64,000 nt of DNA. Source: Actinomycetospora chibensis (GTDB lineage: Bacteria > Actinomycetota > Actinomycetes > Mycobacteriales > Pseudonocardiaceae). Under the pieces are notes generated by a model. It ran no database searches and was not told where the DNA came from. It was given only the letters and a program-made list of their open reading frames with translations. The stretch is taken from contig NZ_JAQZAM010000026.1 of assembly GCF_028737215.1 (NCBI RefSeq), positions 1 to 64,000 of the forward strand, written 5' to 3'. The translations under genes were made by a program, and so were the position numbers. How positions within the stretch are numbered: the stretch's first letter is position 1; every line of letters starts with the position of its first letter. This document shows positions 30,294 to 38,734 of the stretch, piece after piece.

Positions 30294-30560
30294 TCACGTC
30301 CGGGCGCGCCGTCGCGTGACGAGGCGGTAGATGCCGAGCACGATCAGCGAACCGACGAGGGCGAGCACCCACGTCCGGAGGTCGAAGAACTCGCCGAGAC
30401 CTGTCCCGAACAACGCGCCGCCGATGAACCCGCCGAGGAGGGCGCCGACGACCCCCAGGAGGCCGGTCACGACGACACCACCGGGGTCGTCACCAGGCAT
30501 GATCAACTTGGCCAGCGCACCCACCACGAGCCCCAGCACGATCCATCCGAGAATTCCCAT
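30294..30560 (-). CDS. GlsB/YeaQ/YmgE-family stress membrane protein
   Basis: An 88-residue protein of the transglycosylase-associated family with three hydrophobic helices rich in glycine (GILGWIVLGLVVGALAKLIM, then GVVVTGLLGVVGALLGGFIGG) and a final helix ending in TRRRART. Family members are small inner-membrane proteins induced by general stress, of unknown mechanism. ATG 30560 is chosen by homology. It sits at the edge of the stress-gene region. Confidence 0.88.
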   Translation of the reverse strand: MGILGWIVLGLVVGALAKLIMPGDDPGGVVVTGLLGVVGALLGGFIGGALFGTGLGEFFDLRTWVLALVGSLIVLGIYRLVTRRRART

Positions 30561-30781
30561 GGTCCGCTCCCCTCGCCCGCGATCCCGATCCGTCCGCCGG
30601 CGCCCGCGTGACCCGGTCGGGTAGGCCCGCGGAGCCGTTCCGCGAGGCGCACCCACGATGCGCCGGCGCGCGGTTGGTCGTCCCGGTCACGTCGGGTCGA
30701 GGCCGAGGGGCGCTCCTCGACCTGACGTGCGAGGCCCCGCTGCGCGAGGGAGGGGTCGCGAGAAACCAGGCGGTCGCCGGT

Positions 30782-31177
30782 CTACGACCCGGCGCCCCCG
30801 TTGCCGGACCGCTCGGCGCGCAGTCGTGCTTCCTCGCGCTGGACCTCGGCGCGGAGGCTGCGTTCGCGGCGCAGCCACTCCGGCTGTTCCTCCTTGAGCG
30901 CCGTGATCTGCGCGGTGGTCAGCGGCTCGGTGATCTCGGCCCGGGCCAGACCGGAGATCGACACGCCGAGCCGGTCCGCCACGACGGGGCGCGGGTGCGG
31001 GCCGTCGCGGCGCAGCTCGCGAAGCCACGCGGGCGGGTCGGCCTGGAGGGCGTCGAGCTCGTCGCGGGAGACCACGCCGTCGCGGAACTCGACGGGCGTC
31101 GCGTCGAGGTGCACGCCCAGCTTCTTCGCCGCCGTCGCGGGCTTCATCGTCTGCGTCGCCCTCTGCCGCCGCGTCAT
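30782..31177 (-). CDS. DUF5997 family protein
   Basis: A 131-residue soluble protein matching the actinobacterial DUF5997 pattern: KPATAAKKLGVHLDATPVEF, then ELDALQADPPAWLRELRRDGPHPRPVVADRLG (split), and EEQPEWLRRER near the end. The region VADRLGVSISGLARA looks like a helix-turn-helix, so DNA binding is possible. ATG 31177 lies 8 bases after a GATAAT -10 element, so the mRNA is probably leaderless. The neighbour on the other strand, a LysR-like ligand-binding protein, is a common partner of this family. Confidence 0.85.
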   Translation of the reverse strand: MTRRQRATQTMKPATAAKKLGVHLDATPVEFRDGVVSRDELDALQADPPAWLRELRRDGPHPRPVVADRLGVSISGLARAEITEPLTTAQITALKEEQPEWLRRERSLRAEVQREEARLRAERSGNGGAGS

Positions 31178-31185
31178 CGGCCCAG

Positions 31186-31219
31186 ATTATCGGGCCCGAC
31201 CGGCCGCTAGCCTGGGCCC
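31186..31219. promoter_or_regulatory. Back-to-back leaderless promoters of DUF5997 and LysR-like genes
   Basis: Minus strand: GATAAT at 31191-31186 ends 8 bases before ATG 31177. Plus strand: TAGCCT (31208-31213) ends 6 bases before GTG 31220. Neither gene has a ribosome binding site, so both transcripts probably begin at the start codon, a common actinobacterial arrangement. Confidence 0.5.
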
Positions 31220-31915
31220 GTGACCGAGCCGGGCGGGACCGCGTCCTTCCGGCTCGGCTACGTCCCGGGTGTCACGCCGGGCAAGTGGGCGCGAATCTGG
31301 GCCGAGCGTCGTCCCGACGTCCCCCTCGAGCTCCTCGGCGCGACCACGGACGAGGTGGTGCGTCGGATCCGGGACGGCGCGGTGGACGCCGGCCTGGTCC
31401 GGCTGCCCATCGACCGGGCCGGGTTGCACGCGATCCCGCTCTACACCGAGACCACCGTGGCCGTCGTGCCGAAGGAGCACGTGCTCACGGCGGTCGACGA
31501 GGCCGGGCTCGACGATCTGGCCGACGAGATCGTTCTCCGTCCCCGGGACGACACCCTCCCCTGGCCCGGAGACCTCCCGGGCCGCGCCGCGGCGTCCGAG
31601 GTCACGACCACGGCCGGGGCGATCGAGCTCGTCGCCGCAGGTGTCGGGCTGCTGGTCCTGCCCCAGTCGCTGGCGCGCCTGCACCACCGCCGGGACCTCG
31701 CGCACCGACCCGTGAGCGACGCGCCGCAGTCCAGCGTCGTGCTCACCTGGCCGGATGCGGAGAACACCGAGCTGATGGAGGAGTTCATCGGCATCGTCCG
31801 CGGACGCACCGCCCACAGTTCCCGCACCCCCCGCCGTCGAGACGACCCGCCATCGGGCGCCCCCACCCCCGCGACGAGGGGACGTACCCGGCGGCGAGCG
31901 TCCCGGCGTCGGTGA
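31220..31915 (+). CDS. LysR-type substrate-binding domain protein without DNA-binding domain
   Basis: A 231-residue protein equivalent to the C-terminal effector domain of LysR regulators (periplasmic-binding-protein fold): RLGYVPGVTPGKWARIW, EVVRRIRDGAVDAGLVRLP, PLYTETTVAVVPKEH, AGVGLLVLPQSLARLHHR. No helix-turn-helix precedes it, and the leaderless GTG leaves no room for one. Divergent from DUF5997, which may supply the DNA-binding part. The C-terminal 35 residues are low-complexity Arg/Pro. Confidence 0.83.
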   Translation: MTEPGGTASFRLGYVPGVTPGKWARIWAERRPDVPLELLGATTDEVVRRIRDGAVDAGLVRLPIDRAGLHAIPLYTETTVAVVPKEHVLTAVDEAGLDDLADEIVLRPRDDTLPWPGDLPGRAAASEVTTTAGAIELVAAGVGLLVLPQSLARLHHRRDLAHRPVSDAPQSSVVLTWPDAENTELMEEFIGIVRGRTAHSSRTPRRRDDPPSGAPTPATRGRTRRRASRRR

Positions 31916-31974
31916 CCAGCGGCGCCACGACGAGCATCTGGTGACCGACGCCGTCCGGACACTACGGTCCGGCC

Positions 31975-32454
31975 ATGTTCGACGGCGACGAGATCGTGCT
32001 GGGTCCCCTGCCCAAGGGCATCGTGCGCGCCGGGGAGGGTCAGCACGGGCGGGTGTGGAACGTGCTCGGCCACACCTACTGGGCGAGGGCCGTCAGCGAG
32101 TCCAGCTTCGCGTTCGAGACCCTCGATCCGCCCGGCACCGGCGTGCCGCCGCACGTCCACCCCACCCAGGATGAGCACATCCACGTCCTCGACGGGGTCT
32201 TCACGCTCTACCTCGACGGGCAGTGGGAGAAGGCGGGCCCCGGAGACACGGTGCTGATGCCGCGCGGCCTCCCGCACGCCTACTACAACCGCAGCGAGGC
32301 CGACACCCGAGCCCTGTTCTGGGTGAGTCCGGCCGGCAAGCTGGCCCACCTGTTCGACCAGCTGCACGACCTCTCCGACCCCGCCGAGGTCGTCCGGCAG
32401 TCCGCACTCCACGACGTCGAGTTCCTCCCACCAGGCTCGGTTCCCGGCGCCTGA
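31975..32454 (+). CDS. Cupin-domain protein
   Basis: A 159-residue single-domain cupin. Motif 1 is intact (PPHVHPTQDEHIHVLDG) with the His, His, Glu, His metal ligands, and motif 2 contains GDTVLMPRGLPHAYYN. A mononuclear metal site is therefore expected; substrate and reaction are unknown (dioxygenase, isomerase or sensor). ATG 31975 is the only sensible start and may be leaderless behind TACGGT. Confidence 0.88.
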   Translation: MFDGDEIVLGPLPKGIVRAGEGQHGRVWNVLGHTYWARAVSESSFAFETLDPPGTGVPPHVHPTQDEHIHVLDGVFTLYLDGQWEKAGPGDTVLMPRGLPHAYYNRSEADTRALFWVSPAGKLAHLFDQLHDLSDPAEVVRQSALHDVEFLPPGSVPGA

Positions 32455-32707
32455 CCGGCGCGACCTCCAGGCGCCGGGCCGACGACCTCGTCGGAGCTCC
32501 CGACGAGGGGCGTCGACGTCGCCGCGCGCGGTCGGAGACCCCCGTCGGCCGGGTGCCGGAGCGCAGTGACGCCGGCCGACGGTTGCCTCGTGGTGACGAG
32601 AACCTGACCTCGATGGACGACCTCTGTGGTCGCGGTGGAGATTCTGCGCCGACCTCGGGCGGCGGACGCTTGTCTGATCACCGCCTCACGGCCCGAGGGA
32701 GTCCGCG

Positions 32708-33940
32708 ATGATCACGATCGAACCGCCACAGCGCCGCCGGACGGGGCCGGGTCGGGGGCTCGAGCGGGCGTGGGCGGCGCCCGTCGTGGCGGTGCTCGCG
32801 CTGCTCGTCGTCCTGGGTGGCTGCAGCGCCGTCCCCGGATCGCTGTTCGCGCCTGCGGCCCCGCCGCCTCCGTTCTCCCTCGCCGCGTCCGTTCCTCCGG
32901 GCGCGGTGGATGTCGCGCCGGCCGAGCCTCTCGTCGTGTCGGCGGCGGGCGGGCGGCTGACCTCGGTCACCGTCACCCCGGCGGGCGCGCCCGCGCTCAC
33001 CGGCACCCTCGACCCCACCGGCACCCGCTGGACCAGCGCCACGCTGGCCTACCGCACCCAGTACCGGGTGCAGGCCGCCGGCGTCGACGAACGCGGCGCC
33101 CCCGGCGCCCCGCTCGACCAGACCTTCACCACCGTCGAGCCCGAACAGACCCTCGAGATCGCCAGCATCCGGCCCACCGACGGCCAGACCGTCGGCGTCG
33201 CCATGCCGATCTCGATCACCTTCGACGCACCCGTCACCGACCGCGCCGCGGTCGAACGGCGCGTCGCGGTCACCACCTCGGTGCCCACCGAGGGCTCCTT
33301 CCGGTGGATGTCCGACGAGCAGCTCAACTGGCGCCCGAAGGACTACTGGCGCCCCGGCACCCAGGTCAGCGTCGACGCGCGCCTGTTCGGCGTCCACAGC
33401 GGCGGGGGCCTGTTCGGTGCCGAGGACCGCTCGTTCTCCTTCACCGTCGGCCGCGACCAGCGCGCCCGCGGCGACGTCAACGCCCACACCCTGGTGCTCT
33501 ACCAGGACGGCCAGGAGCTGCGGAGCCTGCCCGCGTCCTACGGCCGCGACATCTACCCCACCCAGTACGGCGTGCACGTGGCGTTCGAGAAGCACGAGAT
33601 CAAGCGCATGCGCTCCGAATCGTGGGGCGGTCCCGCCGCGGGCACGCCGGGCTTCTACGACGAGGAACTGCCCTTCGCGGTGCGCATCTCGAACAACGGC
33701 GAGTTCGTGCACGTCAACGCGGCGACCGTGTCCCAGCAGGGCCGCAGCAACGTCTCGCACGGCTGCGCGAACCTCTCCCCGGCCGACGGCGAGTTCTTCT
33801 ACCACTGGGTGCAGATGGGCGACCCGGTCGAGATCGTCGGCTCCAGCCGCCCGCTGACCACCCGCGACGGCGACATCGCCGACTGGACCATCCCCTGGGA
33901 GGAGTACCGGCAGGGCTCGGCGCTCTCCGGCGGGGCCTGA
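32708..33940 (+). CDS. L,D-transpeptidase lipoprotein (Ldt, Mycobacterium LdtMt2-like)
   Basis: A 410-residue cell-envelope enzyme forming 3-3 peptidoglycan cross-links. The N-terminus has a membrane segment and lipobox ending LGGC (Cys39), a Pro-rich linker, two Ig-like domains (about 55-255) and a YkuD catalytic domain with H-x-N and SHGCANLSP (SHGC at 350-353, Cys353 nucleophile). Length and domain order match LdtMt2-type enzymes. ATG 32708 follows GAGGGAG. It converges with the diguanylate cyclase gene. Confidence 0.95.
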   Translation: MITIEPPQRRRTGPGRGLERAWAAPVVAVLALLVVLGGCSAVPGSLFAPAAPPPPFSLAASVPPGAVDVAPAEPLVVSAAGGRLTSVTVTPAGAPALTGTLDPTGTRWTSATLAYRTQYRVQAAGVDERGAPGAPLDQTFTTVEPEQTLEIASIRPTDGQTVGVAMPISITFDAPVTDRAAVERRVAVTTSVPTEGSFRWMSDEQLNWRPKDYWRPGTQVSVDARLFGVHSGGGLFGAEDRSFSFTVGRDQRARGDVNAHTLVLYQDGQELRSLPASYGRDIYPTQYGVHVAFEKHEIKRMRSESWGGPAAGTPGFYDEELPFAVRISNNGEFVHVNAATVSQQGRSNVSHGCANLSPADGEFFYHWVQMGDPVEIVGSSRPLTTRDGDIADWTIPWEEYRQGSALSGGA

Positions 33941-33970
33941 GGCAGGCTCCCGCCGGCGCGGCCGAGGATC

Positions 33971-35605
33971 TCAGGGCCGACGACCCGCCTGGTGGCCGGC
34001 GGGGTTCGCCCCGGTGGACGAGGGCTCCACGGGACCGCGGTCGACGACGGCGGCGTAGATGAGGTCCGGGTCGGGCCCCACGAGTGGAGCCGCGCCGGCC
34101 GCGACGACGCGTCCGCGGCCGCTGACCTTCGCGACCCGGAGGGCGTCGTCGGCGGCGCGGTAGAGCTCCTCGAAGTCCGTGCCGTCGGGCCCCTGCTCGG
34201 CCACGCCGGCGCTGGCCCCCACGCTCAGGCGTTTCCCGTCCACCTCCTGTGGAGTGTCGGCGAAGGCCCGGAGCACACCCGCCAGGCGTGCGACCGCGTC
34301 CTCCCGACCCGTGCCCAGCATCGCCACCACGAACTCCTCCCCGCCGATCCGCGCGACCGCGTCCTCGCCGCGGAAGGCCTCCTGCAGGTGGGCGGCCACC
34401 CGGCGGAGAATCTCGTCGCCGACCCCGTGGCCGTGACGGTCGTTGATTCCCTTGAAGTGGTCGAGGTCCACCACCGAGAGCGACAGCGTCGTGCGGTAGC
34501 GCACCGCGAGCAGCTGCAGGCGGTCGAGATCCCGTTCCAGACGACGGCGATTCGGCAGCCCCGTGAGGGGATCGGTCTCGGCGAGGTGCGCGAGACCCCG
34601 CCGCAACGCGAGGTTGTCCCCCGAGAGCACGCCCTGGCGCACGCCGAAGATCGCCAGCAGGACCACACCGAGCACGATGTCGAGCCAGTGCCCGATGCCC
34701 GTCCAGACGGCGGTGACCACCGCCAGGCACACGACGAGGTTGACCAGCACGTCACCGAGACGGCTGTCGGCGGCCGGGCGCAGGACGCCGGTACCCGGCG
34801 CCCGGGCCGAGAACGTCAGGGCGGCGAGGGCGATCAGGAGGTAGCCCCCGATCCACCCCAGGTCGAACGGCGTCCCCGTGAGGAACGCGCCGCGGGCCTG
34901 CAGCAGGGCGTAGGCCGTGTCCTCGACCGCGTAGACCAGGAGCCCGCACGCCAGGAGCACCAGGTCCGCCCGCCGGCCACCGGGGCTCCGGGTCAGGAGC
35001 AGCAGGGCGAGGCTGGCCAGCAGCACGTCGCCCAGGGGGTAGACCGCGAGCAGGAGGGCACCGAGCCCCGGACCCAGCCGGGCGAACATCTCCTGGAGGA
35101 CCAGGACGCTGCTCAGGAACAGCACCGAGCAGCCGATCAGGAGGCCGTCCAGGAGCAGACGCACGCGGTCGTTCTTGACCCGCCTCCCCGCCGGGAACCG
35201 CAGCAGGCCCGCAGCCGCCAGGAGGAGCGCGATCACGAAGAACAGGTCGCTGACAGTCGGGAACGGTTTCACGGGTTGGAGGCTCTGGACGAACCACACG
35301 ACGTTGCCGACCGTCCACGCCGCACCCATGGCGGCGAAGAGCGCCCACGCCCGTCGCAGGGCTCCCGTGGTCCTCCACGTGGTGTAGAGGCAGCACAAGG
35401 CCGCGGCCGACCCACTCACCAGGAACAACCAGTTGCTGACCAGCAACTTCTCCCGGACGCCGGTCCAGCTCACCGTCAGCAGGATCGCCCCGGTCGCGAA
35501 CAGGACGAGCGCGACGACGACGGCGGCGCCGAAGGCGCGCCGCCGGCCCGCCCCGGCGGACCCGAGTCGGAGGGGGACCCCGTTCTCCTTCGACGTCGCG
35601 CTCAT
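33971..35605 (-). CDS. Membrane-bound diguanylate cyclase (GGDEF)
   Basis: A 544-residue protein with about nine to ten membrane helices (residues about 20-345) and a cytoplasmic GGDEF domain making c-di-GMP from GTP. The active site is GGEEF (421-425), preceded at the canonical 5-residue distance by the allosteric I-site RGED (412-415), so catalysis and product inhibition both look intact. No EAL domain. ATG 35605 is preceded by GGAGGGG. An inverted repeat lies in its upstream region. Confidence 0.94.
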   Translation of the reverse strand: MSATSKENGVPLRLGSAGAGRRRAFGAAVVVALVLFATGAILLTVSWTGVREKLLVSNWLFLVSGSAAALCCLYTTWRTTGALRRAWALFAAMGAAWTVGNVVWFVQSLQPVKPFPTVSDLFFVIALLLAAAGLLRFPAGRRVKNDRVRLLLDGLLIGCSVLFLSSVLVLQEMFARLGPGLGALLLAVYPLGDVLLASLALLLLTRSPGGRRADLVLLACGLLVYAVEDTAYALLQARGAFLTGTPFDLGWIGGYLLIALAALTFSARAPGTGVLRPAADSRLGDVLVNLVVCLAVVTAVWTGIGHWLDIVLGVVLLAIFGVRQGVLSGDNLALRRGLAHLAETDPLTGLPNRRRLERDLDRLQLLAVRYRTTLSLSVVDLDHFKGINDRHGHGVGDEILRRVAAHLQEAFRGEDAVARIGGEEFVVAMLGTGREDAVARLAGVLRAFADTPQEVDGKRLSVGASAGVAEQGPDGTDFEELYRAADDALRVAKVSGRGRVVAAGAAPLVGPDPDLIYAAVVDRGPVEPSSTGANPAGHQAGRRP

Positions 35606-35649
35606 CAACCCCTCCGGAGCGCCCGTTGTGGGGGACACGGGGTGGACCC

Positions 35650-35682
35650 GGAGCGCATCATGATAATGCGGTATTGCGCTCC
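35650..35682. promoter_or_regulatory. Inverted repeat between the GGDEF gene and the dioxygenase gene
   Basis: GGAGCGCA (35650-35657) and TGCGCTCC (35675-35682): perfect 8-base arms around a 17-base AT-richer centre containing TGATAAT. It sits in the divergent promoter region, so an operator for one or both genes is plausible. Confidence 0.5.
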
Positions 35683-35735
35683 TGGTGTCACCGTCACACG
35701 GGTGGGACCTCGCATCCCCTCGAGAGGACCCCGTT

Positions 35736-36913
35736 GTGCCCCAGGCCCGGAATCACCCCGCGAACCCGTCGCTCGTCGAGGGCGTCGTCGGACTCTTCCC
35801 GTCCCACCTGACGGTGGTACTCGACGGCGTGGTGCGCAGCTTCCACTACGTATGGCTGCGCGACAACAGCTGGGCCTCCGAGGACAGGGTGCCCAGAGCA
35901 GCGAGCGCAAGCTGTTCACCGCCGACATCCACGAGGCCGTGGCACCGGTCTCGGTGGGCTACGACCCGGAGCTGGGGCTGGACGTCTTCTGGAACGACGG
36001 GCGTGCGTGCACCTACGCACCGGCGTGGTTGCGCCGCCACGACTACTCCGACGAGCCCACCCGACGGGCCCGCCGGTTCTCCCCGACGCTGTGGGACGAG
36101 AAGGCCTCGGAACCACCGCGTGTCGGCCACACCGACGTGGTCGCCACCACGACCGGGCAGCTGGCCTACCTCGACGCCCTCCGCGAGTTCGGCGCCGTGA
36201 TCGTGACCGGGGTCCCGTCCCTCGACGGCGAGGTCGAGCGGTTCGCCGAGGTCTTCGGACCTGTCCGCGAGCTCGCGTTCGAGCGGGTGCACAACGTCCG
36301 ACTCGATCCCGGCGGGTACAACGTCGCGCACACCTCGGGCGAGCTGAAGCCCCACACCGACTTCCCCAGCTACGCGTGGCCGCCGTCGGTCCAGCTGCTG
36401 CACTTCCGGGCCAACCGGACCACCGGCGGGGAATCGAACCTCGTCGACGGGTGGGCCGCGATCGCGGAACTGCGCCGCACCCACCCCGAGCACTTCGCCG
36501 TCCTGACCCGTGTCCCGGTGCCCTATCAGCTGTTCAGCGAGCACGAGGACACGGCCGCCGAGGCCCCGATGATCGAGCTCGACCCGTCCGGCGACGTGCG
36601 ACTGTGTCGCTTCTCGAACCAGCTCGCCCAACCGCTCCGCGCCCCGTTCGACCAGGTCGAGGCCTTCTACGCGGCCTATCGGACCCTCGGCCGCATCATC
36701 GACTCCGGCCGCTACCGCGCCACCTTCAAGTCCGCCGACGGTGACCTCCTCACCGTGCACGCCCACCGGGTGCTGCACGGCCGGCTGGCGTACGACCCCG
36801 CCAGCGGCGCCCGTCATCTCCAGAACGTCTACATGGAGTTCGACGATCTGACGGCGCGGCGCCGCGTGCTGCGCGGCGAGCACAAGCCTCTCCCCGCCCA
36901 GCCCCTCCGATAG
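35736..36913 (+). pseudogene. Gamma-butyrobetaine-dioxygenase-like Fe(II)/2-oxoglutarate oxygenase, frameshifted
   Basis: The gene opens at GTG 35736 with a DUF971-like N-terminal domain (FHYVWLRDNSWASED). At about 35890-35895 the frame is lost and continues in another frame as AQSSERKLFTADI through to TAG 36913. The catalytic part keeps the HxD site (KPHTDFPSY), the distal His in VHAHRVLHGR and RHLQNVYMEFDD. One inserted base restores a protein of about 392 residues. The N-terminal zinc-site cysteines usual in the family (N-C-x-C-x-x-C) are also absent. Real decay or sequencing error. Confidence 0.82.
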
Positions 36914-37340
36914 GGCGGCCGACGAGGCACAGCTCGTGCGCTCGATTAGTACATAGAGTAGTCGCATTCCCGGTCTTGTTGGGCCGAACAGGTGACGTAC
37001 TCGCCCGCCGGCCGTGTGTCGCCGGCAGGTGTGGTTACTATCTGCACATAGTCCTCGTCGAGGACATCACCAGCTGCCAGGGCCACATCATGGCCCCAGA
37101 ACCGGCACACGGGGGCGTCTGCCACCCCCGACGACTCCTGCTCCGCGCTCGGTCGACGACAGACCGAGGCGCGCAGCCATCGGCGTGCGCCCCGAGGAGT
37201 CCCGACGTGCCGGCATCACCGGCCGACCGGCCGGCTCGTGGCGTCGATCGCCAGGACCACCTGGCGCAGCTCGGCCCGTGGCCCTTCGCGCCCCTCGCGA
37301 CACGTCGTCCCTCGATCGCCCCGATGACGGGAGTCATGTC
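36914..37340. other. 427-base intergenic region
   Basis: No supportable gene. It includes AT-richer patches (GATTAGTACATAGAG near 36945, TTACTATCTGCACATAG near 37034) that may hold the promoter of the two small genes downstream; TACTAT is a fair -10 without a good -35. Confidence 0.4.
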
Positions 37341-37583
37341 ATGCACGACCATCCCGAGCACCTCACGGACCGGCTGATCGAGCGGCTCGCCGAGCTCGAC
37401 GCCTGCGACGGCTACGTCGTCCTGGTCCGCGACGCGCAGACCGGCGAGACCGACGCCCACGGGCCCTTCGACGGCCTCGACGCCCTCTGCGCGGCGGATC
37501 GCACACGAGTCCGGTTCGACCTCGACGAGCTCGACGACATCGAGGTCACCATCGCTCGCCTGCACTACCAGGCCGTCCCGTGA
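37341..37583 (+). CDS. Small acidic protein, unknown
   Basis: An 80-residue strongly acidic protein (many Asp and Glu) with no signal peptide or membrane helix. It is compact with mixed secondary structure (GYVVLVRDAQTGETDAHGPF). ATG 37341 follows GGGAG. Its stop overlaps the GTG of the next gene, implying translational coupling with the HTH-type protein. I do not recognise the family; it could be a partner of that regulator. Confidence 0.65.
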   Translation: MHDHPEHLTDRLIERLAELDACDGYVVLVRDAQTGETDAHGPFDGLDALCAADRTRVRFDLDELDDIEVTIARLHYQAVP

Positions 37584-38098
37584 GCGGAGCTGGTCGACGG
37601 AGCAGGAGGCCGTCACGTGCTGCCTCGAGCCGGGTCTCCGACGCGTGCGCGAGAGGTGCCGCGCCTGATGCCCATCCGGACGAGGACGGCAGGTCCGGCC
37701 CCGGCCTGGATGACCTCATCCGAGCCGGCATGCACGAGCGCGGATGGTCCTACAGCGACCTGGAGCGCGCGTCCGACCGCGCCCTGACCCGCGGACGGTG
37801 GCAGCAGTTGGGCTCGGGCGTTCCGCAGCGGAAGTTCCCGGAGCCGGGGTCGCTCACGGTCATCGCCCAGGTCCTGGAGCTCGACATGACGACCGTCGTC
37901 CTCGCCGCCGCCCGATCCCTCGGTCTCGGAGTCGGTCGTCGAGGGACGGAGCTGGCACAGTTGCTGCCCGTGCACGCCGACCGGATCTCGGAGCCCATGC
38001 GCGACGCGATCGTGGCCCTGATCCGCTCCGCGGTCGCCGAAGCGCCCGATGACCACGGTCTCGACGTCTCGCGGTCGGGCTCCCTGAGAACGGGTTGA
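37580..38098 (+). CDS. XRE-like helix-turn-helix protein
   Basis: A 172-residue protein. Residues about 42-115 form an XRE/Cro-like helical domain seen in many actinobacteria: LIRAGMHERGWSYSDLERAS, then ALTRGRWQQLGSG and SLTVIAQVLELDMTTVVLAAARSLGL. The first 40 residues are a basic/Pro-rich tail that may be overcalled. GTG 37580 overlaps the stop of the acidic gene (GTGA). DNA binding is inferred. Confidence 0.75.
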   Translation: MSGAGRRSRRPSRAASSRVSDACARGAAPDAHPDEDGRSGPGLDDLIRAGMHERGWSYSDLERASDRALTRGRWQQLGSGVPQRKFPEPGSLTVIAQVLELDMTTVVLAAARSLGLGVGRRGTELAQLLPVHADRISEPMRDAIVALIRSAVAEAPDDHGLDVSRSGSLRTG

Positions 38099-38129
38099 GC
38101 TCGCCGACGAGGCGGCGCGGCCGAAGGGT

Positions 38130-38669
38130 TCACGTCGTCACGCCCAGCCGACGGGCGGCGCGGTCCGCCGCGGCGGCGCCGCCGAGCTGACGGAGCAGCA
38201 GCAGGCCGTCGATGAGCGCGATCGCCGCCTCGGCCTCGGCGCGACGGGTGTCGGCGTCCCCCTCGAGCAGCTCCGCGGCCCAGTCGATCCAGGCCTCCAC
38301 GAGCTGCGGCACGACCCGGCCGTAGGGCGCGAGACCGGTGGCGGCGAGGCCGTTCGCCTCGAAGAACAGCGCGAAGACGGGGTCGGCGTCGGGCCGGGCG
38401 AGGACGGGCCAGGCCGCGCGGGCGAGCGCGCGGTGATCACCCATGTGTGCGGTGACGACGGGTGCCAGTGTCTCGCGGAGCTGGGCGCCCAGCGCGAGCA
38501 GGACCTCGGAAGCGAGCTCGTCCTTGGTCGCGAAGTAGTAGACGACGATGCGGTCGTGGATTCCCAGGCGTTTCGCGACCCGGCCGAAGCTCAGCCGGCT
38601 CAGTCCGTCGACGAACGCCGTCGCCAGCGCCCCTTCGAGGATCTCCTCCCGGGAGTGCTTGTGACCCAC
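38130..38669 (-). CDS. TetR-family regulator of the divergent hydrolase
   Basis: A 179-residue TetR repressor: HSREEILEGALATAFVDGL, then LSFGRVAKRLGIHDRIVVYYFATKDEL forming the helix-turn-helix, and a helical ligand domain. GTG 38669 is the start. The 65-base gap to the divergent alpha/beta hydrolase is dominated by a 15-base inverted repeat, almost certainly the operator, so it probably represses both. Confidence 0.9.
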   Translation of the reverse strand: MGHKHSREEILEGALATAFVDGLSRLSFGRVAKRLGIHDRIVVYYFATKDELASEVLLALGAQLRETLAPVVTAHMGDHRALARAAWPVLARPDADPVFALFFEANGLAATGLAPYGRVVPQLVEAWIDWAAELLEGDADTRRAEAEAAIALIDGLLLLRQLGGAAAADRAARRLGVTT

Positions 38670-38678
38670 GGCTTGATC

Positions 38679-38719
38679 GTAGTGGTCACTGCGATCTATC
38701 GTTTCGCAGTAACCACTAC
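38679..38719. promoter_or_regulatory. Long inverted repeat operator between tetR and hydrolase
   Basis: GTAGTGGTCACTGCG (38679-38693) and CGCAGTAACCACTAC (38705-38719): 15-base arms with one mismatch around 11 bases. Each arm also contains a small dyad (AGTG-GT-CACT in the first). The layout suggests two TetR dimers side by side, covering both divergent promoters. Confidence 0.7.
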
Positions 38720-38734
38720 AAACTGGAGACGGCA

